DNA of 64,000 nucleotides from Halorussus amylolyticus (GCF_004143485.2 NZ_ML974131.1:53857-117856); one strand, 5' to 3'; counted from the stretch's first letter, positions 1 to 7,813 are shown. Notes: a model not told the origin generated them from the sequence alone. Program-made: numbers and translations.

Positions 1-661
1 AGTTCTCTTCCGCCAAGTATCGCAGTACGAGCCCCCGATACCGGTCGTCGGCATTTCCCGGCGTGGTTTCCGAGGGATACTCGGGATGTTCGAAACCGAA
101 GTGATGCCAAAAGAGAACGTCGTGAGTCAACGCGTAAACCGTTTTCAACTCCGACTCGATAATACCTGGCGGATTACATTGTGCGCCAAATTCGATGACC
201 GCCCTCATCTTCGGGGCTATGTCCGGGCGTCCGGCGAGTTTACACAGGTGGCTCACGTCGATGAGGGCGCAGGGTTTTCGCTCTACGGCCCACGCTGAAT
301 CTCGTCCCATCGCGGACTCTAACGCTCGCGTTGCGGGCTGCTGTAGTTCGTTTAGGGCGTGTGCGTACACCAAAGCTGGACCGTGGAAACGGAGCTTGCT
401 GGGATTGCGGAGAAGCAGTTCGTAGTAGTGACGCTCGTTCGCCCGTTCTACCAGCAGGTCTCGAAACCCTTTGTGGCGGTTCTGATCTCCCAGTCTCTCG
501 TCGATATACACCATCATCGCCATCTCGATGAACGCCTTGCGACGAATCTGTTTCATCGCGCCCGATTCGAAAACCAACGGGTCGAAGTTTGAGAGATGCG
601 AATTGAGCCAGTCGTCTGCCGATACAGACAGCTGTTCGGTTATGGTTGTAATCTCGTCCAT
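1..661 (-). CDS. Hypothetical protein of the peptide cluster, cut by the window edge (DUF6895-like?)
   Basis: The minus strand is open from an ATG at 661 to the window edge, giving at least 220 residues; the C-terminus lies outside. The N-terminus reads MDEITTITEQLSVSADDWLN and the visible part contains YALTHDVLFWHHFGFEHPEY. The WL..HL..FDP start and the LTHDV...HFG pattern remind me of proteins labelled DUF6895, but that is recall, not a search. No signal peptide or membrane segment is visible. It starts 19 bp after the last of three tandem mini-genes and is codirectional with them, so it is probably in their operon. A role as modification enzyme, immunity factor or recognition partner of the peptides is inference only. 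The region is much AT-richer than the bulk of the window. Confidence 0.75.
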   Translation of the reverse strand, partial: MDEITTITEQLSVSADDWLNSHLSNFDPLVFESGAMKQIRRKAFIEMAMMVYIDERLGDQNRHKGFRDLLVERANERHYYELLLRNPSKLRFHGPALVYAHALNELQQPATRALESAMGRDSAWAVERKPCALIDVSHLCKLAGRPDIAPKMRAVIEFGAQCNPPGIIESELKTVYALTHDVLFWHHFGFEHPEYPSETTPGNADDRYRGLVLRYLAEEN

Positions 662-680
662 ATCAAAAAAGATGGTTTCT

Positions 681-767
681 CTAAAGATTAATCCAGAACC
701 AAGTGTCCTGGATTATCTCCTCCTCACCGTTCACTTCTTCGGTGAGGTCAGTCATTTCGCTCGACAT
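681..767 (-). CDS. Short peptide 3 of a tandem family (putative peptide precursor)
   Basis: 28 codons plus stop, ATG at 767. Residues 1-12 are MSSEMTDLTEEV, identical to peptide 2. From residue 13 the sequence diverges, and the last 12 residues are EIIQDTWFWINL. It begins 2 nt after the stop of peptide 2 (TAA-CG-ATG). Leader identity with a different C-terminal segment of equal length is the pattern of ribosomally synthesised, post-translationally processed peptides. There is no cysteine, so a disulfide or lanthionine product is unlikely; Trp, Asp, Glu and Thr are available. It could also be a secreted signal peptide or a small regulatory protein. Confidence 0.72.
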   Translation of the reverse strand: MSSEMTDLTEEVNGEEEIIQDTWFWINL

Positions 768-769
768 CG

Positions 770-856
770 TTACAGGCTGATGAGAGCGACGCTGCCCTTC
801 CAGACGTCTTCTTCATCCGAGACCTCTTCGGTGAGGTCAGTCATTTCGCTCGACAT
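770..856 (-). CDS. Short peptide 2 of a tandem family (putative peptide precursor)
   Basis: 28 codons plus stop, ATG at 856, starting 2 nt after the stop of peptide 1. The leader is MSSEMTDLTEEV, followed by SDEEDVWKGSVALISL. It differs from peptide 1 only at residue 2 (Ser for Asn), with a few silent changes, so the two arose by a recent tandem duplication. The acidic leader and hydrophobic C-terminal end suit a leader/core layout. Lys next to Trp (VWKG) is noteworthy because such neighbours are crosslinked in some bacterial peptides, but no radical SAM enzyme is visible in the window. Confidence 0.75.
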   Translation of the reverse strand: MSSEMTDLTEEVSDEEDVWKGSVALISL

Positions 857-858
857 CG

Positions 859-945
859 TTACAGGCTGATGAGAGCGACACTGCCTTTCCAAACGTCCTC
901 TTCGTCCGAGACCTCTTCGGTGAGGTCAGTCATTTCCGAGTTCAT
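859..945 (-). CDS. Short peptide 1 of a tandem family (putative peptide precursor)
   Basis: 28 codons plus stop, ATG at 945, first of three genes with an exact 89 bp period. The leader is MNSEMTDLTEEV and the C-terminal part is SDEEDVWKGSVALISL, as in peptide 2. Just upstream are an inverted repeat (954-969) and an AT-rich TATA-like stretch (about 994-1002), so the array may have its own promoter. The ABC exporter permease ends 333 bp upstream on the same strand. Synonymous differences from peptide 2, with the protein unchanged except at residue 2, indicate that these reading frames are translated. Confidence 0.75.
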   Translation of the reverse strand: MNSEMTDLTEEVSDEEDVWKGSVALISL

Positions 946-1010
946 GATTCTCCGGGTAACAAGTTACCCAACTCATATATCAGAACGCGGTAACTTAAAT
1001 ATTCCGGAAC
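946..1010 (-). promoter_or_regulatory. Putative promoter and operator of the peptide array
   Basis: GGGTAAC at 954-960 and GTTACCC at 963-969 form a perfect inverted repeat with a 2 nt centre. A further half-site GGTAACTT (989-996) is the reverse complement of AAGTTACC (961-968). A TATA-like ATATTTAAG on the minus strand lies at about 994-1002, 25-30 nt before a start site near 970, so the repeat would overlap the initiation region, as a repressor site often does. The rest of the 946-1277 gap is AT-rich; apart from one possible 33-codon ORF I see nothing else in it. Confidence 0.5.
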
Positions 1011-1100
1011 TAAATAAATTATATTTAACTAATAATTTACTAGCGGTAGCCTTGTCTTTTACAGAATAAAATGATTTGAAGGCCACTTGGTTCTACACCA

Positions 1101-1202
1101 TTAGATATCCTCTATTGGAAAGCGACGTTCCTTAATTTCGACCCAATATATCTCGGACGGATCAGAAGGACAGGTCGATACGAGAGTGACTCTCATTTTC
1201 AT
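1101..1202 (-). CDS. Possible 33-residue protein between permease and peptide array
   Basis: An ATG at 1202 (alternative at 1196) opens a 33-codon ORF containing CPSDPSEIYWVEIKERRF and ending in PIEDI. Its composition looks more protein-like than random frames here, and it is codirectional with the ABC genes and the peptide array. A TATA-like TTTATATAAT lies immediately before the start, too close to drive this start, so it would need read-through from the permease gene. It may be an unrelated extra peptide or chance. Confidence 0.25.
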   Translation of the reverse strand: MKMRVTLVSTCPSDPSEIYWVEIKERRFPIEDI

Positions 1203-1277
1203 CTATTATATAAAATCTGAAAAGTTATTTCTGCACGAACTGTAGACGCCATCGCCAATGATAAATTAAAAAGTAAG

Positions 1278-2051
1278 TCAGTAGTGAGAGAGTGCACCGC
1301 GTTTTCGCGCGACTTCAGACGTGAACCGAACGCATCCCATCCCGATGAGAAGATACCCAACCGCGTGAACGGTGAGAAACGCTAAGTCCGATGCCGGGAG
1401 TTCCCATAGCCGCAAATTTCTGGTCAGAGCGATGCCTATGAGGTGGTTTCCGAAGGAAAGCGGCAGCGCTTTCACAAGTACGTGTTCGCCGATGGGGACG
1501 GACAAAAACGCGATGAAGCCGAACTGCATGAGGTTGAACATGTTTTCCACTCGTTTATATATAATCGCGATGGAACCGATGATAAATCCGAGACCGATAA
1601 CTGACGAAAGAGTCAACAATCCAAGGACAGTAATCGTGAGTGGGTGGATATCGAGATATGTGCTTGACGTGACCATCATGAGTAATAGTAGCACAATCCC
1701 GAACAGAAAACTGATGAGTACGTTCACGATGCTCTTGAACAGCATTACGATGTCGAAGCCAAATGGTGTCATGTACAAGTGTTCGAGCGTTCCCCACTGA
1801 GCCTCGTTCGTGATATCGAATGCGATACGACTGAATGCGACCTGGGCGGTCGAGAACAGGAAGACGCCTACTATTATGCCTTCGAGCGACTGGGAAACTG
1901 CCTGCTCAGCAAACCGCTGCCCGCCGAAGAAAACTAACAAAAACAAGAGGTACAACATCGCGAAGTTACCGGCCGTGTTGAGGAAGTACCTGTACCGGAG
2001 TATCAACGCCTTTCGAACGATGCTCTTTGCGAGCGCGAGGATGCTGCTCAT
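1278..2051 (-). CDS. ABC-2 type transporter permease of the peptide cluster
   Basis: 257 residues with about six hydrophobic segments (around residues 27-47, 57-77, 105-128, 140-165, 172-192 and 225-243), the layout of ABC-2 permeases in exporters and immunity transporters. The ATG at 2051 overlaps the stop of the ATPase gene by 4 nt, so the two are co-translated. Substrate cannot be read from sequence; next to a tandem peptide array the likely role is export of a processed peptide or self-protection. An ABC-2 pair beside small peptides and membrane proteases resembles the epipeptide (YydF) loci of bacilli in layout only. Base composition is low-GC, as in the whole cluster. Confidence 0.85.
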   Translation of the reverse strand: MSSILALAKSIVRKALILRYRYFLNTAGNFAMLYLLFLLVFFGGQRFAEQAVSQSLEGIIVGVFLFSTAQVAFSRIAFDITNEAQWGTLEHLYMTPFGFDIVMLFKSIVNVLISFLFGIVLLLLMMVTSSTYLDIHPLTITVLGLLTLSSVIGLGFIIGSIAIIYKRVENMFNLMQFGFIAFLSVPIGEHVLVKALPLSFGNHLIGIALTRNLRLWELPASDLAFLTVHAVGYLLIGMGCVRFTSEVARKRGALSHY

Positions 2052-3046
2052 TGTACCACGCCCCGCGGTTCCGATTCCGTGCTTTCATCGACAGCCCGGA
2101 CGAACGCCTTCTCCAAGTCGTCGTCCAATGAATCGACGTTCTCCACGATGGCTCCCGCTTCGCGCAAACGGTCGATGAGTGGATAGAAATTCTCGTCCGC
2201 ACCAAGGAGTACTTCGAACTTGACTCCGTCTTCGGTCTCCTCGAAGTCGTTCGTCTGAAACTCCGCAAGTGCGTTTCGAATTTCCGACCCGAATGCGCCG
2301 GACACTGAGAAGCGATACCGTTTCGTGTTGAACACGTGAATGAGATTCTGAACTTCGTCGTCTGCAATCACACGTCCGTCGCTCATGATGATTGCTCGGT
2401 CACAGATGTCCTGTATGAGATCCATATTATGACTACTGATGATTACCGTCCGGTCCTCTTCGGCCAATTCCTTGATTATCCGCCGAAGGTTTTGAGCGGC
2501 TTCAACGTCGAGTCCTAGCGTCGGTTCGTCGAGGAACAGGACCGACGGCTTCTGAATCAACGCACACGCGAACGCCGCTTTTTGCTTCATACCTCGCGAA
2601 AAGTTCCGAATCGGTTCGCCCGACTTTTCAGATAACCCTACCTCGGAAATTATTTCGGTCGCTCGCTCTTCGTCGTACTCGAAACCATTCAATCCCGAAA
2701 AAAAGTGTAGGTTATCCCGAAGAGTGAGTTGCCAGTACGCGTTTCTCGCTCCTTCGAGTAATGCTGCCACGTCTCGGTAAACGCTCTCGCTCTCGCTTTG
2801 AGGGTCGGCACCTTCGATTTCAACCTCTCCACTTGACGGCTTGACGAGGTTGAGTATCATCTTGATAGTTGTCGTCTTCCCAGCACCGTTTGGGCCAAGC
2901 AGTCCGATGACAGTTCCCTTCTCTATCGAGAATGAAACGTCGTCAACCGCAGTGACCTCGCTTTCTCCGGACCCGTATCTCTTCTCAAGATTCGACACAT
3001 TAATTACCGGAGACTCACCGCTGGGTTCTGCGTGTTTATCCATCAT
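2048..3046 (-). CDS. ABC transporter ATP-binding protein of the peptide cluster
   Basis: 332 residues. The Walker A motif GPNGAGKTT is near residue 53, the signature appears as FSRGMKQK near 149, Walker B as VLFLDEP near 170, and the switch His as SSHNMD near 204. The last 100 residues form an extra domain, as in drug- or lantibiotic-type exporter ATPases. It couples ATP hydrolysis to the permease encoded by the overlapping next gene. The start at 3046 gives MMDKHAEPSG; the second Met is an alternative. It is 227 bp downstream of the S9 peptidase gene; that AT-rich gap has TATA-like stretches, so a separate promoter is possible. Confidence 0.9.
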   Translation of the reverse strand: MMDKHAEPSGESPVINVSNLEKRYGSGESEVTAVDDVSFSIEKGTVIGLLGPNGAGKTTTIKMILNLVKPSSGEVEIEGADPQSESESVYRDVAALLEGARNAYWQLTLRDNLHFFSGLNGFEYDEERATEIISEVGLSEKSGEPIRNFSRGMKQKAAFACALIQKPSVLFLDEPTLGLDVEAAQNLRRIIKELAEEDRTVIISSHNMDLIQDICDRAIIMSDGRVIADDEVQNLIHVFNTKRYRFSVSGAFGSEIRNALAEFQTNDFEETEDGVKFEVLLGADENFYPLIDRLREAGAIVENVDSLDDDLEKAFVRAVDESTESEPRGVVQ

Positions 3047-3273
3047 CGTTTTTGCCGTCTCTCGCCCGATACGGTCGCGTTCTGGGAACCGCTTCTCGTG
3101 CGAACTTCTTCGAACGACGCGATGGGAAATACATAACTAATATTGTTTAATTCATCGTAGTATCTATATCTGAGTATAATATATCTAACGATGGTAAAAT
3201 AGGGGTGGATGCGGGATTCAAATACCGATTGCACGCTGTGGCTAGAAATGGAGGCCGTTCGTTTATACACGCC

Positions 3274-5115
3274 TTACGTGTTATGTTCGAGAAAATCCGC
3301 AATCTCGTTGTAAACTTCTACACGATTTTCGCCTTTCGAGATACCGTGACCTTCGTCATCAAGTATTTTTGACTTAACTTCGACCTCTGCGTCTCGTAGT
3401 ACCTCAATCAGTTGCTTGGCTTCAGAGACGGGAACACGAGGGTCGTTCTCGCCGTGAACTACGAGTAATGGGGCGGCAATTTGGTCGGCGTTCGAGAGCG
3501 GACTGATTCGTTCGAGAAACTCTCGGTCGTCGGAGAGGCTCCCGTATTCTCGCTCTCGTCGCGTTCGTCGCCATTCGCTTGTGTTCTCCAAGAACGTCGT
3601 GAAGTCGGTGATGCCGCAAATACTGATGCCTGCCGCGAAAAGGTCTGGATACGAGTAGAGTGCGGACAACGTGACGAATCCGCCGTACGATGCACCCATA
3701 ATCGCGGTTCTGTCGGCGTCAACGACTGGGTGGTCGTTGAGCCACGCAACCGCCTCCGCTACGTCGGCCACGGCATCCATTCGTTGCCGACCGTCGTCTA
3801 GCGCTGCGTATTGCTTCCCATAGCCGGACGACCCGCGAATGTTCGGCTCGAACACTGCGAACCCCCGGTGGAGAAGATACTGTTTGAAAGCGTTGAAGCC
3901 TGGTCGACGCTGACTTCGAGGGCCACCGTGAATATCGATCACGACCGGTACTCCTTCCTTGGAGGTCTGGGGAGGAAGACTGAAAAACCCCGGAACGTTT
4001 AGGCCGTCAAAACTCTCGTACTGTATGAGTTCGGCATCCACAAAGTCGGTAGAGGGGATTCCAGCCATCGAGACATCGGTCCACTGTTCGATACTCCCGG
4101 ACTCCATCGAAACGACGTAAACGTTCATCGTCTCACAACACGTGACGAACGGGAGAGCAAACTGAGACCCGTCGCCGTCGAACGCACCACCGCCGCCGAC
4201 GCCTGCCGGAAGTTCAGGCTTCGGCAATCGCTCGACCTCCTCCGCTCCCGATACCGTTCCAGAAATCAAATCGGTGTACGCATCTTGGTTTCGATACGCA
4301 ACGAAATGTCCGCTTTCGGAGGAGACTGCGACGCTCTCGACGTTGCTCTCTTCGTACTGTAAGAGCGGGAGTATATCCTGCTCGTCAGGGTCGATGCGTG
4401 CAAAATACAGCCGGTCATTTTGATAGTCTGTTACACAGTAGACGAACTCACCATCAGGACCCCATTGTGGACTTAGAAACCGGACTCGCTCCGTTTCCGG
4501 AGTTATCCGCGTCGTGTCTCCCGTTTCTACCGAAACGAAGTGAAGGTGCTGGTCGAGCTTCGACTCGGACCGTCGCACGAGGAGTTGCTCGTCGTTTGGT
4601 GACCAGCCACTCACTTCTGTCTTTCCGGTCTCTTTTCGGACGAGTCTCGCATCGTTATCAGAGTCGTGAATCGGTTTAACGTAGATGTCGAAGTCCCGTG
4701 GGGAACGTCGATTCGCGGAGAAGGCGATTCGTGACCCGTCAGAACTCCACCCACCCCAGCGGTGTATCGCTCTGGGTTCGTCGGTGAGTTTCGTTATTGG
4801 GGCGTCGTCTCGACTTCCTGCCGCACGGAGTTTTGCGGCATCCTCGGCCAATTCAAGATGGTACAACTGGATACGTTCGGTCCCGTCCCTATCCGCGCCG
4901 AAGATGATAGTGTCGGTCTCAGGTGACCAAGAACTGAATGCCACTCGCCACGGACCGTAAGTCAGTTGTTCCGGCCATGCGTCCGAACCATCCATCACCC
5001 ATAGATGTTGCCCATTGGTCGTGTAACGGAGGAAAGACAACCGGCGACCGTCTGAATCGAACCTTGGAGATTTGGCCGCTTGAATGCGCTCGTATCGTTC
5101 GAACGGATTACTCAT
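3274..5115 (-). CDS. S9 family prolyl oligopeptidase-like serine peptidase
   Basis: 613 residues. The N-terminal two thirds carry beta-propeller (PD40-like) repeats such as SPRFDSDGRRLSFLRY and WSSDGSRIAFSANRR. The C-terminal third is an alpha/beta hydrolase with nucleophile motif GASYGG (Ser near 475), Asp in GENDPRVP (near 555) and His in DEGHG (near 588). The family cleaves short peptides, typically after Pro or as acyl-aminoacyl peptidases. No signal peptide is visible, so it is cytoplasmic. It is the first gene of the codirectional block leading to the exporter and the peptide genes, which suggests degradation or maturation of the peptides. A TATA-like TTTAAATTT lies about 25-30 bp upstream of the ATG. 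Confidence 0.92.
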   Translation of the reverse strand: MSNPFERYERIQAAKSPRFDSDGRRLSFLRYTTNGQHLWVMDGSDAWPEQLTYGPWRVAFSSWSPETDTIIFGADRDGTERIQLYHLELAEDAAKLRAAGSRDDAPITKLTDEPRAIHRWGGWSSDGSRIAFSANRRSPRDFDIYVKPIHDSDNDARLVRKETGKTEVSGWSPNDEQLLVRRSESKLDQHLHFVSVETGDTTRITPETERVRFLSPQWGPDGEFVYCVTDYQNDRLYFARIDPDEQDILPLLQYEESNVESVAVSSESGHFVAYRNQDAYTDLISGTVSGAEEVERLPKPELPAGVGGGGAFDGDGSQFALPFVTCCETMNVYVVSMESGSIEQWTDVSMAGIPSTDFVDAELIQYESFDGLNVPGFFSLPPQTSKEGVPVVIDIHGGPRSQRRPGFNAFKQYLLHRGFAVFEPNIRGSSGYGKQYAALDDGRQRMDAVADVAEAVAWLNDHPVVDADRTAIMGASYGGFVTLSALYSYPDLFAAGISICGITDFTTFLENTSEWRRTRREREYGSLSDDREFLERISPLSNADQIAAPLLVVHGENDPRVPVSEAKQLIEVLRDAEVEVKSKILDDEGHGISKGENRVEVYNEIADFLEHNT

Positions 5116-5267
5116 GATGGATAATCTGAATTAACTAAATTTAAACTTTACTAAGGGTAGGCTATTCGGAAAGTAAACGCCTCTGTAAACTCCCTAATAT
5201 AATATTTACCAGAATCTGAAACCTATATGAGTAAATTTATATGTCGATATTAAAAATCATGCGTTAA
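5116..5267. promoter_or_regulatory. Divergent promoter region, S9 peptidase / SppA-like protease
   Basis: This AT-rich 152 bp gap separates divergent starts at 5115 (minus) and 5268 (plus). Minus-strand TTTAAATTT at about 5138-5146 and plus-strand TTTATATG at about 5236-5243 sit 25-30 bp from the respective start codons, the spacing expected for nearly leaderless haloarchaeal transcripts. Shared control of both protease genes is plausible. Confidence 0.55.
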
Positions 5268-6257
5268 ATGAAATTAACGAAGAAGGTGGGGAGATTAGCT
5301 CTCCTCATCGCTGGAGTCCTCGCCGTAACGGGAGTCAGTTACGTTCTGTTCTTTCGTCTCCCATCGACACCGACTGAGTTAGGTGGCATCACGTTGACCG
5401 TATTGGCCGTCACCGTTGGAACCATTGTAGTCACGAAACTGGTGAATTCGGCCATTCCAGGGCACAACGTCGGGAAAATCACGATAGATGGAACAATCGC
5501 TGAAGGAGAGAGTTCAAACCCGCTGGGAGGGAGCACTGTTTCCGCCAGCGAAGTCGTAGACGAGATCGAAGCGGCCGACGATGCGGACAATATCAAAGGA
5601 CTGATAGTGAAATTAAACACGGGTGGGGGAGGTATCATACCGAGCGAAAATATACGCCTCGCGCTTGAAGAGTTCGATGGACCGACCATCGCTTACGCAA
5701 CCGAAGTTTGTGCGAGCGGCGGTTGTTGGATTGCGGCCGGATGCGACGAAGTCTGGGTCCGCCGTGCGAGCATGGTCGGCAGTATTGGAGTGAAGTTTTC
5801 CCAGTTCCGGGTTAACGAACTAGCCGACAAAATCGGGGTGTCATACGAAAGTATCACAACTGCGGAGTATAAGGAAATCATGACACCGTACAAAGAACTT
5901 GAGGAACACGAGCGAGAGCACCTACAGACTATCGCAGATACGTTTCACGATTTATTTATTGACCGAATGAGCAAGGATATAGGTCTCGATAAAAAGACAC
6001 TCAAAGAGACCGAGGCAAGGGTTTTCATCGGAGAGAAGGCGGTTGAATCTGGTCTGGCCGACAACATCGGGACGAAGACCGACGTCGAGGAACGAATGGA
6101 AGACCGTCTCGGAGTCGAGGTCGTTGTAGATGAACTCGGTGACAGTTCCGGTGTTCTCAGCCGTGTCCGCGGCGAAGCACACACTCTCGCGTACACTTTC
6201 GGGGCCGGGCTAGGTTCGAGCGTTCGAAACGCCACCGACTCGCGTTTTGAATTTTGA
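5268..6257 (+). CDS. SppA-like S49 membrane serine protease
   Basis: 329 residues. Two hydrophobic segments (about 9-30 and 38-60) anchor the N-terminus. The S49 core follows: LIVKLNTGGGGIIPSENI, then EVCASGGCWIAAGCDEVWVR with the nucleophile Ser in CASGG (near 150), and a general-base Lys within YKEIMTPYK (near 205). SppA-type enzymes degrade signal peptides and other short peptides in or near the membrane. Cys replaces the usual Tyr after SGG. It is divergent from the S9 peptidase in the AT-rich cluster, so it may process or clear the cluster peptides; that is inference. Confidence 0.88.
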   Translation: MKLTKKVGRLALLIAGVLAVTGVSYVLFFRLPSTPTELGGITLTVLAVTVGTIVVTKLVNSAIPGHNVGKITIDGTIAEGESSNPLGGSTVSASEVVDEIEAADDADNIKGLIVKLNTGGGGIIPSENIRLALEEFDGPTIAYATEVCASGGCWIAAGCDEVWVRRASMVGSIGVKFSQFRVNELADKIGVSYESITTAEYKEIMTPYKELEEHEREHLQTIADTFHDLFIDRMSKDIGLDKKTLKETEARVFIGEKAVESGLADNIGTKTDVEERMEDRLGVEVVVDELGDSSGVLSRVRGEAHTLAYTFGAGLGSSVRNATDSRFEF

Positions 6258-6354
6258 CCGCCGTACTGCTTGAGAACTCGGATTAACTGGCGCATAAGTA
6301 TTCAAATACTATAAAACAAAAAATTTATAATGGCTATATTGATATATTATGTAT

Positions 6355-6531
6355 ATGGCTGAGTACATCACCACGGAGGTCGTCGCTGTCGGGTTAGTTC
6401 TCTCGGCAATCGGAATTGTTGTAAACACGACGCGACAGGATCTCTCTGGCGGTCGTTTTATCGCTTGGACTGCCGCAACCGTACTGATTGCATTCGTAAT
6501 GGCCATCGGCGTGCAACACCTGCTAAAATAA
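6355..6531 (+). CDS. Small two-helix membrane protein
   Basis: 58 residues from the ATG at 6355 (an in-frame ATG at 6349 adds Met-Tyr). Two hydrophobic helices (about residues 7-24 and 36-54) flank a short polar loop NTTRQDLSGG. TTTATAAT at about 6324-6331 is a good TATA box, about 25-30 bp upstream. It follows the SppA-like gene by about 100 bp in the same AT-rich segment, so it may belong to the cluster, for example as an immunity or accessory membrane peptide. Function unknown. Confidence 0.6.
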   Translation: MAEYITTEVVAVGLVLSAIGIVVNTTRQDLSGGRFIAWTAATVLIAFVMAIGVQHLLK

Positions 6532-6676
6532 TTCTGCCGAAAACGAGTCTGCCAGAATTCGGTACCCCCGACCTCGAACTCGACACGGTCGTCGTCGATT
6601 CCGTCGGTGCAGAAGGGCGAGTTGGCTACGTACGTCTTATTTACTAACTTCGTTCACTCTTCGGTGCTCGCTCTAC

Positions 6677-7234
6677 TCACACCAACACCTGAACCACGAG
6701 AAACAGCACGACGACCCCTAGCACGTCACACACGTTCGTCACCACCGGAATCACCACGTCGTCGGGGTCGAGTTCGAAGCGATACGCGGCGTAGGCCGAG
6801 ACCAGCGTCACGACGATTGCGATGACCGCGAGAGCGAGTCCCGAGACGAGCGCCACCGCCACCACCGTGCCGACGAACAGTTCCGACCCGCCGGTCAGAA
6901 ACGCCAGTAGCCACGCACCCGCGCCCACCAGCGGAAAGACGGTCGCCGCGAGCGCGACGGTTGCGACCGCGTTGCCCGCGAGTTCGTCGTCCGCGGGGTC
7001 GAACGACAGCGTGCCGAGGTGGAACGCGGTCGAGAGTCGAGCCGCGAGGATGCTCCCGAGGTTGCCCGCGGTGCCTATCATCACCGGTACGAGGACGAGC
7101 AGCGAAGGGTACCTCAACAGTTGGGCCCCGAAGGTGTCGAGAACGAGGCCGCTCCCGACCTCCACGACGGCGAGCACCACGAGCAGGGGTGCCATCGCCC
7201 GGGTGATACCCCGGACGGTCCACGTCGCTTGCAT
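6677..7234 (-). CDS. MgtE-type divalent cation transporter, half protein 2
   Basis: 185 residues, almost entirely membrane segments (about five), resembling the MgtE/SLC41 integral membrane domain without the N-domain or CBS domains. Typical stretches are VMIGTAGNLGSILAARLSTA, the cation-path region of MgtE, and FELDPDDVVIPVVTNVCDV. The ATG follows the stop of the upstream half gene directly (TAG-ATG), so the two are co-translated and probably form a heterodimeric Mg2+/Co2+ channel. High GC returns here, marking the right border of the AT-rich segment. Confidence 0.85.
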   Translation of the reverse strand: MQATWTVRGITRAMAPLLVVLAVVEVGSGLVLDTFGAQLLRYPSLLVLVPVMIGTAGNLGSILAARLSTAFHLGTLSFDPADDELAGNAVATVALAATVFPLVGAGAWLLAFLTGGSELFVGTVVAVALVSGLALAVIAIVVTLVSAYAAYRFELDPDDVVIPVVTNVCDVLGVVVLFLVVQVLV

Positions 7235-7813
7235 CTACCCGCCCCCGAGCGAAACGACGAGTCGGACCGCGACCAGCAGCGCGGCCATCCCGAACACGTC
7301 GCCCGTGGTCGTGACCACCGGCCCGACAAGTGTGTCGGGATTCAGCCCCCGGCGGTAGCCCGCGAACACCACCGCGACCACGATAATCGTCAGCGCGATA
7401 CCAGACAGAATCCCCGCGACGAGCGCGATGGCCGCGAGCGTGGCGAGCGAGGCGGTGGGTCGCGCGAGCGCGACCAACACCGCGTAGGCGACCCCCGCGG
7501 CGAAGACGCTGATGGCGACGCCGTTGAGCATCGCGGCCGCGACCGCGGTGTACACCCGACGGTCGTCGGGCACGGGCTTCGGTTCGACCAGACCCTGATG
7601 GAGCGCGGTCGAGAGCTTCGCGCCCATCGCGCCGTAGACGTTTCCCCGAGTCGCTAGCAGGGCTGGAACGAGGACGAGCAGGCCCGAGACCGTCCGGAGG
7701 TCGGCTCGCATCCCGCCGAGAACGAGGCCCGCGAACAGGCCGCCGACCGCGCTTATCGCCAGGACGGGGAGGGCTTCTCGGTAGGCCTGCTCGGCCACAT
7801 CGCGGACGGACAT
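7235..7813 (-). CDS. MgtE-type divalent cation transporter, half protein 1
   Basis: 192 residues, five or so membrane helices, with LLATRGNVYGAMGAKLSTAL and RGLNPDTLVGPVVTTTGDV, the counterparts of conserved MgtE membrane-domain segments and of the same segments in the next gene. Regulatory N and CBS domains are absent. The tandem pair encodes two diverged copies of the domain, consistent with a heterodimer. The likely role is Mg2+ or another divalent cation transport. Confidence 0.85.
   Translation of the reverse strand: MSVRDVAEQAYREALPVLAISAVGGLFAGLVLGGMRADLRTVSGLLVLVPALLATRGNVYGAMGAKLSTALHQGLVEPKPVPDDRRVYTAVAAAMLNGVAISVFAAGVAYAVLVALARPTASLATLAAIALVAGILSGIALTIIVVAVVFAGYRRGLNPDTLVGPVVTTTGDVFGMAALLVAVRLVVSLGGG

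Larger units (their letters stand above)
681..945 (-). repeat. Three tandem 89 bp repeats carrying the peptide genes
   Basis: Start codons lie at 945, 856 and 767, a period of 89 bp (87 bp ORF plus a 2 bp spacer). The block covering the stop, spacer and leader of the next ORF is almost identical between units 1 and 2 and continues into the leader of unit 3. Unit 3 diverges exactly over the C-terminal coding part. This is gene amplification with diversification of the mature region, not a simple satellite. Confidence 0.9.

Noticed and set aside
86..1069. Several overlapping plus-strand frames at the left end
   Set aside because: They are opposite the minus-strand gene and the peptide array, repeat the tandem DNA, and have no protein-like composition.
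1278..3046. ABC genes as a general drug exporter unrelated to the peptides
   Set aside because: Not excluded, but same strand, same AT-rich composition and adjacency to the peptide array make a functional link the better reading.
3043..3270. 75-codon minus-strand frame between the S9 peptidase and the ABC ATPase
   Set aside because: Composition looks random, it spans the AT-rich promoter region, and it has no recognisable start signal.
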